64,000 bases of DNA from Candidatus Dependentiae bacterium (GTDB lineage: Bacteria; Babelota; Babeliae; Babelales; RVW-14). The stretch spans positions 356,642 to 420,641 of the forward strand of contig JAFEAY010000003.1 of the NCBI GenBank assembly GCA_018266175.1. The letters are read 5' to 3'. Positions 53,229-63,029 of this stretch are shown one piece after another. The position numbers were made by a program, and so were the translations under genes. The number at the start of each line of letters is the position of its first letter. The stretch's first letter is position 1. A model generated the notes under the pieces. It was not told where the DNA came from. It saw nothing but the letters and a program-made list of their open reading frames with translations, and searched no databases.

Positions 53229-53766
53229 TCTTCTTTACCTCAAACAAATCATTCAGTGTTTTTCCGCGCATATTCGCTATCTGCTGAGCGGACTTCAATT
53301 TCTTCAGACCATCAATAGTCGCTTTAACTACGTTTTGTGGATTTGAAGCACCAAACGCTTTTGCAAGTACATCACGTACTCCAAGAGATTCCATAATGGA
53401 TCGAACAGCACCACCAGCAATTACGCCGGTACCTTTTGATGCTGATCTAATAAGAACTGTACTTGCACCATGGCGACCAACAACAGTAAACGGCACTGTT
53501 GTTTTGTACAATGGAACAGCAAACATATTTTTTCTTGCACGTCGTAATGCTTTTGAAATTGCAGATGCAACTTCTCTGCTTTTTCCAAGCGCTACACCAA
53601 TGCTGCCTTTTTTATCACCAACAACTACGAGTGCTGAGAATGCAAATCGTCGTCCGCCTTTAATAACTTTTGCAACGCGGCGAACACTCAAAACAGATTC
53701 AGAAAATTCTTCTGTCTGAGGCGCTTTTGCTTGGCCCATTGATCGTTTATTTTTTTCTTCTGCCAT
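53215..53766 (-). CDS. rpsE: Ribosomal protein S5
   Basis: Small-subunit protein S5, about 183 residues. It has VRRVAKVIKGGRRFAFSALV and the C-terminal VVKATIDGLKKLKS. The ATG at 53766 is preferred because GGAAT sits 6 to 8 bases upstream; one at 53772 is also in frame. It is followed by rplO with an overlap instead of rpmD. Confidence 0.96.
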   Translation of the reverse strand: MAEEKNKRSMGQAKAPQTEEFSESVLSVRRVAKVIKGGRRFAFSALVVVGDKKGSIGVALGKSREVASAISKALRRARKNMFAVPLYKTTVPFTVVGRHGASTVLIRSASKGTGVIAGGAVRSIMESLGVRDVLAKAFGASNPQNVVKATIDGLKKLKSAQQIANMRGKTLNDLFEVKKNVAA

Positions 53767-53793
53767 AATCATTCCAAATAATCAAAATAATTG

Positions 53794-54150
53794 TTAAAAA
53801 CTCAACCCGCCTTCTCTCAGGCCATCAGCCAGGGCCTTAACCCTGCCATGATATAAATAGCTGCCACGGTCAAAGAAAACATCTTTGATCTCTTTTGCTA
53901 CAGCTAATTTTCCAAGCTCGACACCAACTTGTTTTGCGACAAGTTTTTTGTCACCAGTTGGTTCATTCAAACTCAAAGAGGAAAAGCTCAACAATGTTGA
54001 GTGCGTTGCATCATCGATAATTTGAGCATAAATATGTTGCAAGCTTCTGAATACAGTTATGCGTGGCTTAAGGCCTTTGCTTGCAAGTTTATTTCGAACC
54101 CTAAATGCTCGACGTTTTTTTCTTAATTTAATATCTCGTTCAATGCTCAT
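53794..54150 (-). CDS. rplR: Ribosomal protein L18
   Basis: Large-subunit protein L18, 118 residues, which binds 5S rRNA. It has LRKKRRAFRVRNKL, RITVFRSLQHIYAQIID and the end YHGRVKALADGLREGGL. GGAAGG lies 7 bases before the ATG at 54150; a TTG 15 bases upstream would put that site inside the gene. Confidence 0.96.
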   Translation of the reverse strand: MSIERDIKLRKKRRAFRVRNKLASKGLKPRITVFRSLQHIYAQIIDDATHSTLLSFSSLSLNEPTGDKKLVAKQVGVELGKLAVAKEIKDVFFDRGSYLYHGRVKALADGLREGGLSF

Positions 54151-54187
54151 ATAAAAACCTTCCAAAGCCTCTTGAATATACCAACCA

Positions 54188-54730
54188 TTATGAAGACTTA
54201 GTTTTTCCAGCCTTACGTCTTACAACTTCACCATCTCTAACGATACCGGTACCTTTGTAAGGCTCAGGAGGTCTAAATGATCGAATAGCATCGCATACGT
54301 TACCAAGTATAAATTTATCAGCCGATTTAAAGATCAAATTTTGACCAGATTTATCAACTTCTAAGGTAACTTCTGCAGGCAAAATATATTCAATTTTATT
54401 CGTATAACCGAGCGAAAGAACAACTTTATTCCCAGTAACCAATGCTTTAAAACCAAGGCCAACAATGGTCATTTTTTGCTCAAAACCTGTTTCTACACCC
54501 TTAACTTTGTTCGCTAGTAAAGCTCGATTAAGCCCCATAAGCATACGGTTTTGACGAGTGTTTTCTAACATTTCCAGCTGCAATACTTTACCTTCAAGAC
54601 TTATTTTAAGACTTGCTGCAGGTATTTCATGCAAAAATTTTCCTTTAGGGCCAGCGATAGAAACCTGATTGCCACTGAATTCAACTTTTGCTGTAGTAAT
54701 AGCAATTGGCTTTCTTCCAATCTTTGACAT
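54188..54730 (-). CDS. rplF: Ribosomal protein L6
   Basis: Large-subunit protein L6, 180 residues. It starts MSKIGRKPIAI and contains the C-terminal PPEPYKGTGIVRDGEVV next to the sarcin-ricin loop. AAAGGGCGG precedes the ATG at 54730, which decides this start over one 27 bases upstream. Confidence 0.96.
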   Translation of the reverse strand: MSKIGRKPIAITTAKVEFSGNQVSIAGPKGKFLHEIPAASLKISLEGKVLQLEMLENTRQNRMLMGLNRALLANKVKGVETGFEQKMTIVGLGFKALVTGNKVVLSLGYTNKIEYILPAEVTLEVDKSGQNLIFKSADKFILGNVCDAIRSFRPPEPYKGTGIVRDGEVVRRKAGKTKSS

Positions 54731-54741
54731 AGACCGCCCTT

Positions 54742-55134
54742 TTACCAAACGTGGCAAATAACTTCGCCACCAACAGACTGCTTGCGAGCTTGAGCATCAG
54801 TTATAACACCAATACTGGTTGTTACAATTGAAATCCCCAAACCACCGATAACGCGCTCAAGATTATTTGAACGTTCGTAATGACGACGCCCTGGTGTACT
54901 CACACGAGTAATCTCATGAATTACAGACTCACCCTTAACATACTTAAGATGAACTGTAAGTACTGGTTTGCCATCATTATCATTCACTTGAAAATCTTTT
55001 ACGTACCCCTCAGCCTTTAACACGCTTGCTATGTTCACCTTCAAACCTGAAGATGGCATGGTTACTGAGCGTTTCTTAACCATGAGCCCATTTCGAATGA
55101 TCGTTAAAAAATCTCCGATAGAATCTACTGACAT
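54742..55134 (-). CDS. rpsH: Ribosomal protein S8
   Basis: Small-subunit protein S8, 130 residues, with SIGDFLTIIRNGL at the start and RVIGGLGISIVTTSIGVITD at the end. The ATG at 55134 has GGAG about 9 bases upstream; the longer in-frame reading begins with a TTG. In E. coli S8 represses the spc operon; whether it does so here is unknown. Confidence 0.95.
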   Translation of the reverse strand: MSVDSIGDFLTIIRNGLMVKKRSVTMPSSGLKVNIASVLKAEGYVKDFQVNDNDGKPVLTVHLKYVKGESVIHEITRVSTPGRRHYERSNNLERVIGGLGISIVTTSIGVITDAQARKQSVGGEVICHVW

Positions 55135-55151
55135 CGTCGTATTCTCCGCAT

Positions 55152-55337
55152 TTACCAACTAGCTTTTTTCACACCAGGCAACAAACCTTCAAGTGCATAT
55201 TTTCTAAAACATAATCTGCACATCATAAACATGCGCATATATCCACGAGGTCTACCACATAGTCTGCAACGGTTTCTCAACCGAGTTGAAAACTTAGGTG
55301 GTTTGTTTGCTTTTTCAATTAACGCTTTTCGTGCCAT
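55152..55337 (-). CDS. rpsN: Ribosomal protein S14, zinc-binding type
   Basis: A short 61-residue S14 with two CxxC pairs ([10 protein letters not shown] and CRLCFRKYA), the zinc form. FSTRLRNRC and the C-terminal GVKKASW are typical. Confidence 0.96.
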   Translation of the reverse strand: MARKALIEKANKPPKFSTRLRNRCRLCGRPRGYMRMFMMCRLCFRKYALEGLLPGVKKASW

Positions 55338-55357
55338 ACAAAATCCTTAAGCAAGCC

Positions 55358-55903
55358 TTATCGCCCTTTTTGAAAAGGCATCCCAAATTTTTTCAACAAA
55401 GCGAACGCGTGGGCATCTGAAGAAGTTGAAGTTTGAATTGTGACATTTATACCACGACTCTTACCAACTTTATCGTAATCAACTTCTGGAAATACCAACC
55501 AATCTTTTATACCCAAATTGTAACCACCACGACCGTCCAGCTTAGTTTTTACACCTTGGAAGTCTCTCACTGCAGGAAGTACAACACTAATAAGTTTATC
55601 TAAAAAATGATACATGCGTTCACCACGCAGAGTTACCATAATACCAATGGGCATACCCTCGCGAAGCTTAAAGCTTGCAATGGATTTTTTTGCAATTGTT
55701 CGCACTGCTGATTGACCAGCAATTTGACTGATAACATTTTTAACTTCTGTAAGTACCTTGCTATCACTCACTGCATCTTTTGCGCCCACGTTAATTACTA
55801 TTTTTGTAACCTGAGGAACTTGCATAACATTTTCTAGGTTCAATTCTTTTTGCAGCTCAGCACGCAATTGATTTTTATATAAATCTTGCAAACGTGATTT
55901 CAT
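55358..55903 (-). CDS. rplE: Ribosomal protein L5
   Basis: Large-subunit protein L5, 181 residues, which binds 5S rRNA. It has KIVINVGAKDAVSD, TIAKKSIASFKLREGMPIG and the late INVTIQTSTSSDAHAFALL. The order rplX-rplE-rpsN is standard. Confidence 0.97.
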   Translation of the reverse strand: MKSRLQDLYKNQLRAELQKELNLENVMQVPQVTKIVINVGAKDAVSDSKVLTEVKNVISQIAGQSAVRTIAKKSIASFKLREGMPIGIMVTLRGERMYHFLDKLISVVLPAVRDFQGVKTKLDGRGGYNLGIKDWLVFPEVDYDKVGKSRGINVTIQTSTSSDAHAFALLKKFGMPFQKGR

Positions 55904-55920
55904 AAACCTTACCTACTTAT

Positions 55921-56235
55921 CTAAAAAGCTTCTTTGCAACGGTGACAAATTCTTACTTTTTCACTATCTTCTAAAAATCTGACTTGAACACGGCAAGCTT
56001 TTTTACAAGAAGAGCACACAGGCATCACTTTACACAAAGGTATAAAGCTTTCTTCTTTAACAATTTTGCTTTTATCCCCCGCTTTTCTGGCCTTAACGTG
56101 ACGCGTTACTATGCCTACATCTTTTATCAAGACTCGATCATTTTTATGATCTACGGCAATCACAACGCCATGTTTTCCTTTGTCCTTTCCAGCCAGAACA
56201 TATACGGTGTCATCTTTTTTAACACGGCTTAACAT
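55921..56235 (-). CDS. rplX: Ribosomal protein L24
   Basis: Large-subunit assembly initiator L24, 104 residues. The KOW motif is KKDDTVYVLAGKDKGKHGVV. The C-terminal part has CSSCKKACRV and ICHRCKEAF, two CxxC pairs that may bind zinc. Confidence 0.96.
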   Translation of the reverse strand: MLSRVKKDDTVYVLAGKDKGKHGVVIAVDHKNDRVLIKDVGIVTRHVKARKAGDKSKIVKEESFIPLCKVMPVCSSCKKACRVQVRFLEDSEKVRICHRCKEAF

Positions 56236-56249
56236 TTCAACCTCGTACC

Positions 56250-56618
56250 TTACAATACCTCTGGAGCCAAAGAAATAATTTTTGCATAGCCCTCAGCACG
56301 AAGCTCACGTGCAACAGGACCAAAAATTCGTGTGCCTACTGGTTGCTTTTCTTTATCAATAATAACTGCAGCGTTATCATCAAATCTAATATAGCTTCCA
56401 TCTATGCGTCGTACTTCTTTTCTCGTACGAACAATAACAGCGTCCATGACAGCACTTTTTTTAACAGTTCCACCTGGGATTGCTTTTTTTACAGCAACTT
56501 TAACAATATCTCCCAAGTAGGCATATCGCTTACCAGTGCTTCCGCAGACACGGATTACTTCGGCTTCTTTAGCGCCAGAATTATCGGCAATCTTTAATCT
56601 TGTGCGTTCTTGTACCAT
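56250..56618 (-). CDS. rplN: Ribosomal protein L14
   Basis: Large-subunit protein L14, 122 residues. It has [28 protein letters not shown]-type basic strands and the end [13 protein letters not shown]. The protein is of normal length. Confidence 0.97.
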   Translation of the reverse strand: MVQERTRLKIADNSGAKEAEVIRVCGSTGKRYAYLGDIVKVAVKKAIPGGTVKKSAVMDAVIVRTRKEVRRIDGSYIRFDDNAAVIIDKEKQPVGTRIFGPVARELRAEGYAKIISLAPEVL

Positions 56619-56630
56619 AGTAATCCCCCT

Positions 56631-56903
56631 CTACTGAGAAACAATTCGACTCAACATCATATGTTTAGTCTTAGACAAAGGCCGACACTCAACGATCTCA
56701 ACAACATCGCCAACCTTTGCTTGATTGCTTTCATCATGTACTTTGTAATTTTTTGCTCGTCGCACAACTTTGTCAAATGACGGATGTTTAAATGTTCGCG
56801 TCACTTTTACAACCACTGTTTTCTGCATTTTATCAGAAACAACTTCACCCTGGTACACTTTGCCCTGAGGTTTGGTCTGCATATTTTTTGCATTATCTGC
56901 CAT
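56631..56903 (-). CDS. rpsQ: Ribosomal protein S17
   Basis: Small-subunit protein S17, 90 residues. It has [34 protein letters not shown] and [13 protein letters not shown]. The ATG at 56903 is used; a GTG two codons upstream is closer to the AGAGG site and could also serve. Confidence 0.96.
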   Translation of the reverse strand: MADNAKNMQTKPQGKVYQGEVVSDKMQKTVVVKVTRTFKHPSFDKVVRRAKNYKVHDESNQAKVGDVVEIVECRPLSKTKHMMLSRIVSQ

Positions 56904-56929
56904 TGTCACATTACCTCTTTAACACGTCA

Positions 56930-57142
56930 TTAAGCATTGGACTTATTAGCATTCTTGAGCTCTTTTTGCTGCAAGAAAGTCAACGCTTGTGCAACTTTTT
57001 TCTTCAATTTTTTGAATTGAGAAACATCTTTAACTTGACCAGATATTTTAGCAAAGCTTAGATTAAAAAGCTCTTTTCTTAACATCTCAACTTCAGTCTT
57101 TAATGTCACCGCATCCAACTGTTTCAATTCAGTCTTATCCAT
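56930..57142 (-). CDS. rpmC: Ribosomal protein L29
   Basis: Large-subunit protein L29, 70 residues, two helices with VEMLRKELFNLSFAKISGQ. Its start shares a base with the stop of rplP. It lies near the exit tunnel, where in other bacteria the signal-recognition particle docks. Confidence 0.95.
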   Translation of the reverse strand: MDKTELKQLDAVTLKTEVEMLRKELFNLSFAKISGQVKDVSQFKKLKKKVAQALTFLQQKELKNANKSNA

Positions 57143-57606
57143 TATTCACCTACCTGCACTTTTGGCTCCAATTGAGCCTGCACAGTTGCTAACAACTCTT
57201 CCTTTGTAACAAACTTAGTTTTCATAGGAAGCTTATATGTAACACTTTTTAAAATTTCTTGAGCTTCTTCTTTACGAAGTCCACCACCAAGTTCAACTAA
57301 AACGCGTCCACGTTTAACAACAGCAACCCAAAATTCTGGACTTCCTTTACCTTTACCCATTCGGGTTTCAGCAGGTTTTTTGGTAACTGGTTTGTCTGGA
57401 AAAAGTCTTAAAAAAAGCTTTCCAACTTTCTTTAATTTTCTGTTTGCAGTTACACGAATCGCTTCGATTTGTCGAGCTGTAACCCAGCAGTTATCAAGAG
57501 AAACAAGGCCATAGTCGCCAAATTGAAGCGTTGTTGCTCCCTTAGCTCGACCAGTGCGACGTCCTCGTTGAACTTTTCTAAATTTTACTTTTTTGGGCAT
57601 TAACAC
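57142..57606 (-). CDS. rplP: Ribosomal protein L16
   Basis: Large-subunit protein L16, 154 residues. It has [40 protein letters not shown] and [23 protein letters not shown] at 57606 has AAGGAT at suitable distance; an ATG two codons later is the alternative. Confidence 0.96.
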   Translation of the reverse strand: MLMPKKVKFRKVQRGRRTGRAKGATTLQFGDYGLVSLDNCWVTARQIEAIRVTANRKLKKVGKLFLRLFPDKPVTKKPAETRMGKGKGSPEFWVAVVKRGRVLVELGGGLRKEEAQEILKSVTYKLPMKTKFVTKEELLATVQAQLEPKVQVGE

Positions 57607-57618
57607 GGCTATATCCTT

Positions 57619-58239
57619 CTAGTATTCGCCTTTGCAAATCCAAACTTTTACTCCGATAATACCATACGTGGTTAATGCTTCAGCCAGAGCAAAGTCAATA
57701 TTTGCACGCAATGTGTGCAATGGAACAGAGCCAAGTCGCAACCATTCTGAACGTGCAATTTCTGCACCACCAAGTCTTCCAGAGCAGCAAATTTTAATCC
57801 CTTTTGCGCCACTCTTCATCGCTGTAAATCCAACTTTCTTCATAACGCGCTTAAAGCTCGCTCGTTTTTGAAGTTGTTCTGCAATGCTTTTAGCGACAAG
57901 TTGCGCATTCAATTCATACGCACGTACTTCTTGAACAGAGATATCAATATTTTTCTTAAATTTTTTGTAAAGATCATATTTAATTTGCTCAATACCCTGC
58001 CCCTTTTTCCCAATAATCATACCAGGACGGGATGCATGAATGGTAATGCGAATATTGCCAACTGCTTTTTCAATAACAATTTTTGCAATATCCAGATTAT
58101 TCAAGCGATCTTTCAGATATCTGCGAATTTGAATATCTTCAATAAGCTCATCACCGTATGATTTTTTTGCAAACCATCGGCTGTGCCAATCTTCGAAAAT
58201 TCCAAGTCTAAATCCTAATGGATGAACTTTCTGTCCCAC
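57619..58239 (-). CDS. rpsC: Ribosomal protein S3
   Basis: Small-subunit protein S3, 206 residues, at the mRNA entry channel. It has [20 protein letters not shown] at the start and the KH domain [18 protein letters not shown]. The GTG at 58239 gives the family N-terminus and lies 8 bases after GAGGT; a TTG at 58251 would add four residues. Confidence 0.95.
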   Translation of the reverse strand: MGQKVHPLGFRLGIFEDWHSRWFAKKSYGDELIEDIQIRRYLKDRLNNLDIAKIVIEKAVGNIRITIHASRPGMIIGKKGQGIEQIKYDLYKKFKKNIDISVQEVRAYELNAQLVAKSIAEQLQKRASFKRVMKKVGFTAMKSGAKGIKICCSGRLGGAEIARSEWLRLGSVPLHTLRANIDFALAEALTTYGIIGVKVWICKGEY

Positions 58240-58247
58240 ACAACACC

Positions 58248-58610
58248 TCAATTAACGGCTATGTTTTTACTAACTTTTCTGTCTAATATAATTTCAATGT
58301 GGCTCAAGCGCTTACGCTGAGGATTTGCTCGTCCTTGTGCACCAGGCTTGAAGTACCGAATAATCGGCCCCTGATCAACGCGAATTTCTTTAATAAAAAC
58401 AGAAGCCATTGAATCAATGTCTGAATTCTTATTTTTTGCATTCGCATAAGCCGATTCAAGCGCCTTAGTGATAGGACGCGCACGCTGCATCCCACAAGTC
58501 TTTAACCACGAGAAAGCTTTATCAACCGTCGTACCACGGATTACATCCGCAAGCAAACGAAGCTTATATGGAGAAATTCGTATGTATCGACTCTTTGCTT
58601 TGGAAACCAT
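58248..58610 (-). CDS. rplV: Ribosomal protein L22
   Basis: Large-subunit protein L22, 120 residues. Marks are [19 protein letters not shown] and [20 protein letters not shown], the loop lining the exit tunnel. Length and order are normal. Confidence 0.96.
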   Translation of the reverse strand: MVSKAKSRYIRISPYKLRLLADVIRGTTVDKAFSWLKTCGMQRARPITKALESAYANAKNKNSDIDSMASVFIKEIRVDQGPIIRYFKPGAQGRANPQRKRLSHIEIILDRKVSKNIAVN

Positions 58611-58643
58611 AATTACTATACCCTATTTTAATCAAAAAGCCTA

Positions 58644-59000
58644 CTATTTAGCACCGGGTTTAGCACCCGCTCCTGGCTTGCCACCAGCGCCGGGTTTAGC
58701 ACCCGCTCCTGGCTTACCACCAGCTTTACCACCAGCTTGTCGCTGACCACTATGCATACGAAACGTTCTTGTTGGTGAGAACTCACCCAAAACGTGTCCA
58801 ACCATATTTTCTGTCACAAATACTGATGTAAATTTGCGACCATCATGAACTGCAATTGTCAAGCCTACAAAATCTGGTGTAATCATGCTTGCGCGCTTGT
58901 AAGTCTTTATGACTTCTCGCTTGCCAGAGCCGTGGGCTTTTTCAATCTTTGCAAGCAACGATGGGTCTACGTAAGGACCTTTTCGAATAGATCTTGCCAT
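58644..59000 (-). CDS. rpsS: Ribosomal protein S19 with a Gly/Lys/Pro/Ala repeat tail
   Basis: Small-subunit protein S19, 118 residues; about 90 is usual. The core is typical ([31 protein letters not shown]-like [27 protein letters not shown]). It is followed by about 30 extra residues built from [12 protein letters not shown] units that are absent in the usual protein. The tail lies in the same frame with no start or RBS of its own, so it belongs to S19. Confidence 0.94.
   Translation of the reverse strand: MARSIRKGPYVDPSLLAKIEKAHGSGKREVIKTYKRASMITPDFVGLTIAVHDGRKFTSVFVTENMVGHVLGEFSPTRTFRMHSGQRQAGGKAGGKPGAGAKPGAGGKPGAGAKPGAK
58651..58722. repeat. 36-base tandem repeat (two copies) encoding the S19 tail
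   Basis: Bases 58651-58686 and 58687-58722 are near-identical 36-base units, each coding 12 residues of Gly/Lys/Pro/Ala on the minus strand. A partial third unit follows. The GC-rich composition contrasts with the AT-leaning ribosomal genes around it. Confidence 0.88.
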
Positions 59001-59026
59001 ATTTTTTCCTAACCTTTGCTAAGCGC

Positions 59027-59842
59027 TTATTTTCTTCTCTTCAAAATCGCAGAACTCTTGCGACGTCGTGTGCGAACACCTTTGCAGTTCTTGCCCCATG
59101 GAGTTGTTGGGTGAGATCCTGATTTAGAACGCCCTTCACCACCACCATGTGGGTGATCAACAGGGTTCATAGCCATACCTCGAACTGTTGGTCGAATGCC
59201 CATTCTTCTTGATCGACCAGCTTTTCCAATGACCATATTGTGATAGTCGGCATTGGAAAGAGTTCCAATAGTCGCCCAGCTTGCATGGTTAACGGTGCGA
59301 AGCTCGCCTGATGGCATCTTCAACACAGCAAGATTATTCTCTTTTGCTACTAGTTGAACTGCGCATCCTGCACTGCGAGCAATTTTGCCGCCTCGGCCAG
59401 GAGTAAGTTCAACGTTGTGTACAAAAAATCCAACGGGAATGTTGCGTAATGGTATACAATTTCCAATTTTTGCTTCGGCTTTTTCACTTGAAACAACACG
59501 CGCTCCAACCTCTAAGCCTTCCGGTTTCAAAATAAAACCATATGAGCCATTGAAATATTTAATCAAGGCAATAGGAAGATTTCGATTTGGATCGTATTGC
59601 AGTGAAACAACTTCGCCCTCAACATCATGCTGGCTTCGCTTAAAGTCGATGATTCGGTATGTTTTTTTCGCACCACCACCACGATGTCGTGAAGTAATAC
59701 GACCATACGCGTTACGTCCACCCGTTTTTTTTAACGGCGCAGTCAAACATTTAGGCGGTTTATCTGCTGACAAATCTTTATCAACAATATATTGCTGTGT
59801 ACGTAAAGACGGGTTTCGTGGTTTTCTGTTTACAATCGGCAT
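59027..59842 (-). CDS. rplB: Ribosomal protein L2
   Basis: Large-subunit protein L2, 271 residues, at the peptidyl-transferase centre. Marks are GRITSRHRGGGAKKTYRIID, VHNVELTPGRGGKIARSAG and MNPVDHPHGGGEGR with the conserved His. Full length. Confidence 0.97.
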   Translation of the reverse strand: MPIVNRKPRNPSLRTQQYIVDKDLSADKPPKCLTAPLKKTGGRNAYGRITSRHRGGGAKKTYRIIDFKRSQHDVEGEVVSLQYDPNRNLPIALIKYFNGSYGFILKPEGLEVGARVVSSEKAEAKIGNCIPLRNIPVGFFVHNVELTPGRGGKIARSAGCAVQLVAKENNLAVLKMPSGELRTVNHASWATIGTLSNADYHNMVIGKAGRSRRMGIRPTVRGMAMNPVDHPHGGGEGRSKSGSHPTTPWGKNCKGVRTRRRKSSAILKRRK

Positions 59843-59843
59843 A

Positions 59844-60185
59844 TTATTTTCCTTCAGATTCTGTTACTGGAGCTTCAGAAGGCATAATGCCCTCGAATAG
59901 TCCAGGAAGGTCAATTTTGTAACCAGGCTTCAATTTTACAATGGCTTTTTTTACGCCTAATGTTGTAAATTCCCGGCGTGCAAATATTTTCTTTTTTCCT
60001 GGGGTTCGAGATGTACGGACATCAGCAACCTTAACACCCCAAATAGATTCAACCGCTCGTCGTATATCAATCTTATTAGCAGAGAGAAGTACTTCGAAGG
60101 TAATCTTTCCGAATTTTTGGTATAATTCAGCACTTTTACTCGTCACCACTGGTCGCTTGATGACATCATATTTACTTAATTCCAT
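59844..60185 (-). CDS. rplW: Ribosomal protein L23
   Basis: Large-subunit protein L23, 113 residues, at the tunnel exit, where in other bacteria trigger factor and SRP bind. It has VIKRPVVTSKSAELYQKFGK and VESIWGVKVADVRTSRTPGK. The start overlaps rplD by 10 bases. A short acidic tail (SEAPVTESEGK) extends the usual core. Confidence 0.95.
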   Translation of the reverse strand: MELSKYDVIKRPVVTSKSAELYQKFGKITFEVLLSANKIDIRRAVESIWGVKVADVRTSRTPGKKKIFARREFTTLGVKKAIVKLKPGYKIDLPGLFEGIMPSEAPVTESEGK

Positions 60186-60814
60186 CGCGCAATCATTTCT
60201 TTAAAGAGGTCAATGTCTTTCTTCAGAAACACCCAATGAGAAGCTCTACTTAAATCATAAGCATTTGGTTCATCGAATGATAAAATACGTACATTTGGGA
60301 TATTACAAAATGACAGAAAGGTCACTTCATCACCAAATGGCACAAAGAGCACAATGTTTTTATCAGCCAAGCTTAATTTTTTAAGCATTTGTACTGCATT
60401 TTTGGTGCTTGCCTTTTCGCCTTGTGGAAGATCAAAGCAATAGATACTATCGCGTTCAATCGCCGTAAAAAGCAAATTGTTAAAAACCAACAAACGCTGT
60501 CCAGCATTCACGCTGAGTGTTCTTGTACGAGGTTGCGGGCCAAATGTGACACCACCACCACGCCACAAAGGTGAGCGCGGGGTTCCAGCTCGTGCTCGGC
60601 CTGTCCCTTTTTGTTTCCATGGCTTTTTATTGGATCGTGATGTTACATCGCCACGTCCCTTGCAGCCAACAGTTCCCTGTCTCCAGTTCTGCAACAATAC
60701 TCTAATTGCTTGAGCAAATGTCTTAGGACTTGTATCTTTTTTAGTTACCGCTACAGCAACATCCAATGATTCAATTGCACTGCCACTGTTATCAAATATA
60801 CGAATAGCTGCCAT
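60176..60814 (-). CDS. rplD: Ribosomal protein L4
   Basis: Large-subunit protein L4, 212 residues. It has GRGDVTSRSNKKPWKQKGTG and RARAGTPRSPLWRGGGVTFG, the loop reaching into the exit tunnel. In E. coli L4 represses the S10 operon. The upstream leader is outside a simple reading of this window. Confidence 0.96.
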   Translation of the reverse strand: MAAIRIFDNSGSAIESLDVAVAVTKKDTSPKTFAQAIRVLLQNWRQGTVGCKGRGDVTSRSNKKPWKQKGTGRARAGTPRSPLWRGGGVTFGPQPRTRTLSVNAGQRLLVFNNLLFTAIERDSIYCFDLPQGEKASTKNAVQMLKKLSLADKNIVLFVPFGDEVTFLSFCNIPNVRILSFDEPNAYDLSRASHWVFLKKDIDLFKEMIARWN

Positions 60815-60816
60815 AA

Positions 60817-61449
60817 TTATTTCCCTTGTGTTTTAATCAAGACAAGTGAGTCTTTTTTACCAGGAATTGCACCTTTGATAAATAAGCAACCATTCTCTTT
60901 ATCAATACGGATAACCTTAAGACCTTCTACCGTAACACGATCAACACCCATGTGCCCTGGAAATTTCTTTCCTTTTAAAACTTCACCTTGGCGTCTCATG
61001 TTACCAGATGAACCTGGTTTTCTATGAAACTTTGAACCGTGGCTTTTTGGACCACCGGCAAATCCCCAGCGCTTAACAACACCCTGAAAACCTAATCCTC
61101 TGCTTGTTCCAACAACAGTAACCTTGTTTCCTTCTTGCAATGAAGAAAGAAGATCAAATGTTACCGCTTGTCCAAGAGCGCAATCTTTTGCAGCATCAGA
61201 AACAGGGATTTCTTTAATATGAACAAAGTAATTTTTCTTTGCTTTTAACCATATTTCTGAAAAAGGTTTACCTTGGTATCGCTTCCTGAGCAACCCAACT
61301 TGAAGAGATGTATAACCATCTTTTTCAGGTGTCTTTATTTGCGTAACGAATTGATTTGATACATCAACTACCGTTACAGGTACAACTATACCCTGTGCAT
61401 CAAACACCTGAGTCATTCCTATTTTCTTACCTAAAACACCATTTAACAT
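60817..61449 (-). CDS. rplC: Ribosomal protein L3
   Basis: Large-subunit protein L3, 210 residues. It begins [16 protein letters not shown] and has [20 protein letters not shown] and [17 protein letters not shown]. Full length, second gene of the S10 group. Confidence 0.97.
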   Translation of the reverse strand: MLNGVLGKKIGMTQVFDAQGIVVPVTVVDVSNQFVTQIKTPEKDGYTSLQVGLLRKRYQGKPFSEIWLKAKKNYFVHIKEIPVSDAAKDCALGQAVTFDLLSSLQEGNKVTVVGTSRGLGFQGVVKRWGFAGGPKSHGSKFHRKPGSSGNMRRQGEVLKGKKFPGHMGVDRVTVEGLKVIRIDKENGCLFIKGAIPGKKDSLVLIKTQGK

Positions 61450-61472
61450 AGCAGCCTCGTTGTGCCGATTCC

Positions 61473-61778
61473 TTACTTAATCTCTACATCTACGCCAGCG
61501 GAAATATTCAATTTCATGAGCGCATCCATCGTCTGTTCTGCAGGAGACACAATATCTAAAATTCGTTTATGGGTCGTTAATTCAAACTGCTCTCGAGATT
61601 TCTTGTCAATATGAGGCGACCTTAAAACTGTAAAGTACTGTTTTCTACTTGGCAGAGGAACAGGTCCCAAAACCTGGGATCCTGTTCTTTTTACCGTCAT
61701 TACAATTTGCTTAACTGCATTATCAAGCAATTGGTGATCGTATGACTTTAATGTTAAGCGTATCTTTTGTTTTTTCAT
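61473..61778 (-). CDS. rpsJ: Ribosomal protein S10
   Basis: Small-subunit head protein S10, 101 residues. It has [20 protein letters not shown] and the loop [19 protein letters not shown]. The ATG at 61778 gives the usual N-terminus and lies 9 to 10 bases after GGAA; a GTG 15 bases upstream is also in frame. Confidence 0.95.
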   Translation of the reverse strand: MKKQKIRLTLKSYDHQLLDNAVKQIVMTVKRTGSQVLGPVPLPSRKQYFTVLRSPHIDKKSREQFELTTHKRILDIVSPAEQTMDALMKLNISAGVDVEIK

Positions 61779-61802
61779 CTTTGCTTTTTCCACGTTAAGA
61801 AA

Positions 61803-62993
61803 TTATTCAATAATTTCTGTTACAACGCCAGCTCCGATGGTTCGACCACCTTCACGCACTGCAAACTTCAACCCTTTGTCCATAGCTACTTTACTTACAA
61901 GTTCTACAGAAACTTCAACGTCATCACCAGGCATAACCATCTCACGACCAGCTGGCAATGTGATGCTTCCTGTAACGTCAGTTGTTCTAAAATAGAACTG
62001 TGGGCGATATCCACTAAAGAACGGACTGTGGCGACCACCTTCTTCTTTTTTAAGAACAAGGATTTGACACTTAAATTTCTTATGAGGCTTAATAGAACCA
62101 GGAGCGCAAAGAACTTGTCCTCGTTCAACGTCTTCTTTTTTAAGACCGCGAATCAAAAGACCTACGTTGTCTCCAGCCTGTCCCTCTTTCATTTCCTTAT
62201 TGAACATTTCAACGCCGGTTACCGTTGATTTGAAGGTGTCTTTAAACCCAACAATTTCAACTTCGCCACCAACTTTAACAATTCCAGTCTCAATTCGACC
62301 TGTTACTACAGTTCCACGACCTGAAATTGAGAAAACGTCTTCGACAGGCATCAAAAATGGCTTGTCCGTTTCTCGTGCAGGTGTTGGAATGTAGCTATCA
62401 ACTGCTTCCATCAATTTGAAAATTGCAGGTTTTCCAATTGCGCTTTCATCGCCGCTCAAAGCTTTAGTAGCAGAACCACGAACGATTGGAATTTCTGTTC
62501 CAGGGAACCCATACTTACTAAGAAGTTCTCTAATTTCTTCTTCAACAAGTTCAATCATTCCCTCATCATCAACCATGTCGACTTTGTTTAAGAAAACGAC
62601 AAGTGAAGGAACACCAACTTGGTGAGCAAGCAAGATATGCTCTCTTGTTTGAGGCATAGCACCATCAGCTGCAGATACAACCAAAATTGCGCCGTCCATT
62701 TGAGCAGCACCGGTGATCATGTTTTTAACATAGTCAGCGTGACCAGGACAGTCAACGTGAGCATAATGTCGATTTTTTGTTTCATACTCAACGTGAGTTG
62801 CTGCAATGGTAATACCACGAGCACGCTCCTCAGGAGATTTATCAATTTGATCATAACTCTTGAATTGAGCCATTCCCATCTCTGAGAGTGTTTTGGTGAT
62901 TGCCGCAGTCAATGTCGTTTTACCATGGTCAACGTGACCAATTGTTCCTACGTTACAATGCGGCTTAGTTCGCTCAAATACGCCTTTTGCCAT
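61803..62993 (-). CDS. tuf: Elongation factor Tu
   Basis: This GTPase delivers aminoacyl-tRNA to the ribosome; 396 residues, with all three domains. G1 is [10 protein letters not shown]3 is [13 protein letters not shown]4 is [10 protein letters not shown], and switch I has [24 protein letters not shown] precedes the ATG. It lies between fusA and rpsJ, the order in which str and S10 groups are joined. Confidence 0.98.
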   Translation of the reverse strand: MAKGVFERTKPHCNVGTIGHVDHGKTTLTAAITKTLSEMGMAQFKSYDQIDKSPEERARGITIAATHVEYETKNRHYAHVDCPGHADYVKNMITGAAQMDGAILVVSAADGAMPQTREHILLAHQVGVPSLVVFLNKVDMVDDEGMIELVEEEIRELLSKYGFPGTEIPIVRGSATKALSGDESAIGKPAIFKLMEAVDSYIPTPARETDKPFLMPVEDVFSISGRGTVVTGRIETGIVKVGGEVEIVGFKDTFKSTVTGVEMFNKEMKEGQAGDNVGLLIRGLKKEDVERGQVLCAPGSIKPHKKFKCQILVLKKEEGGRHSPFFSGYRPQFYFRTTDVTGSITLPAGREMVMPGDDVEVSVELVSKVAMDKGLKFAVREGGRTIGAGVVTEIIE

Positions 62994-63029
62994 TCCCGTA
63001 TCCTTTCAGACACTAAATTCACTATACTA

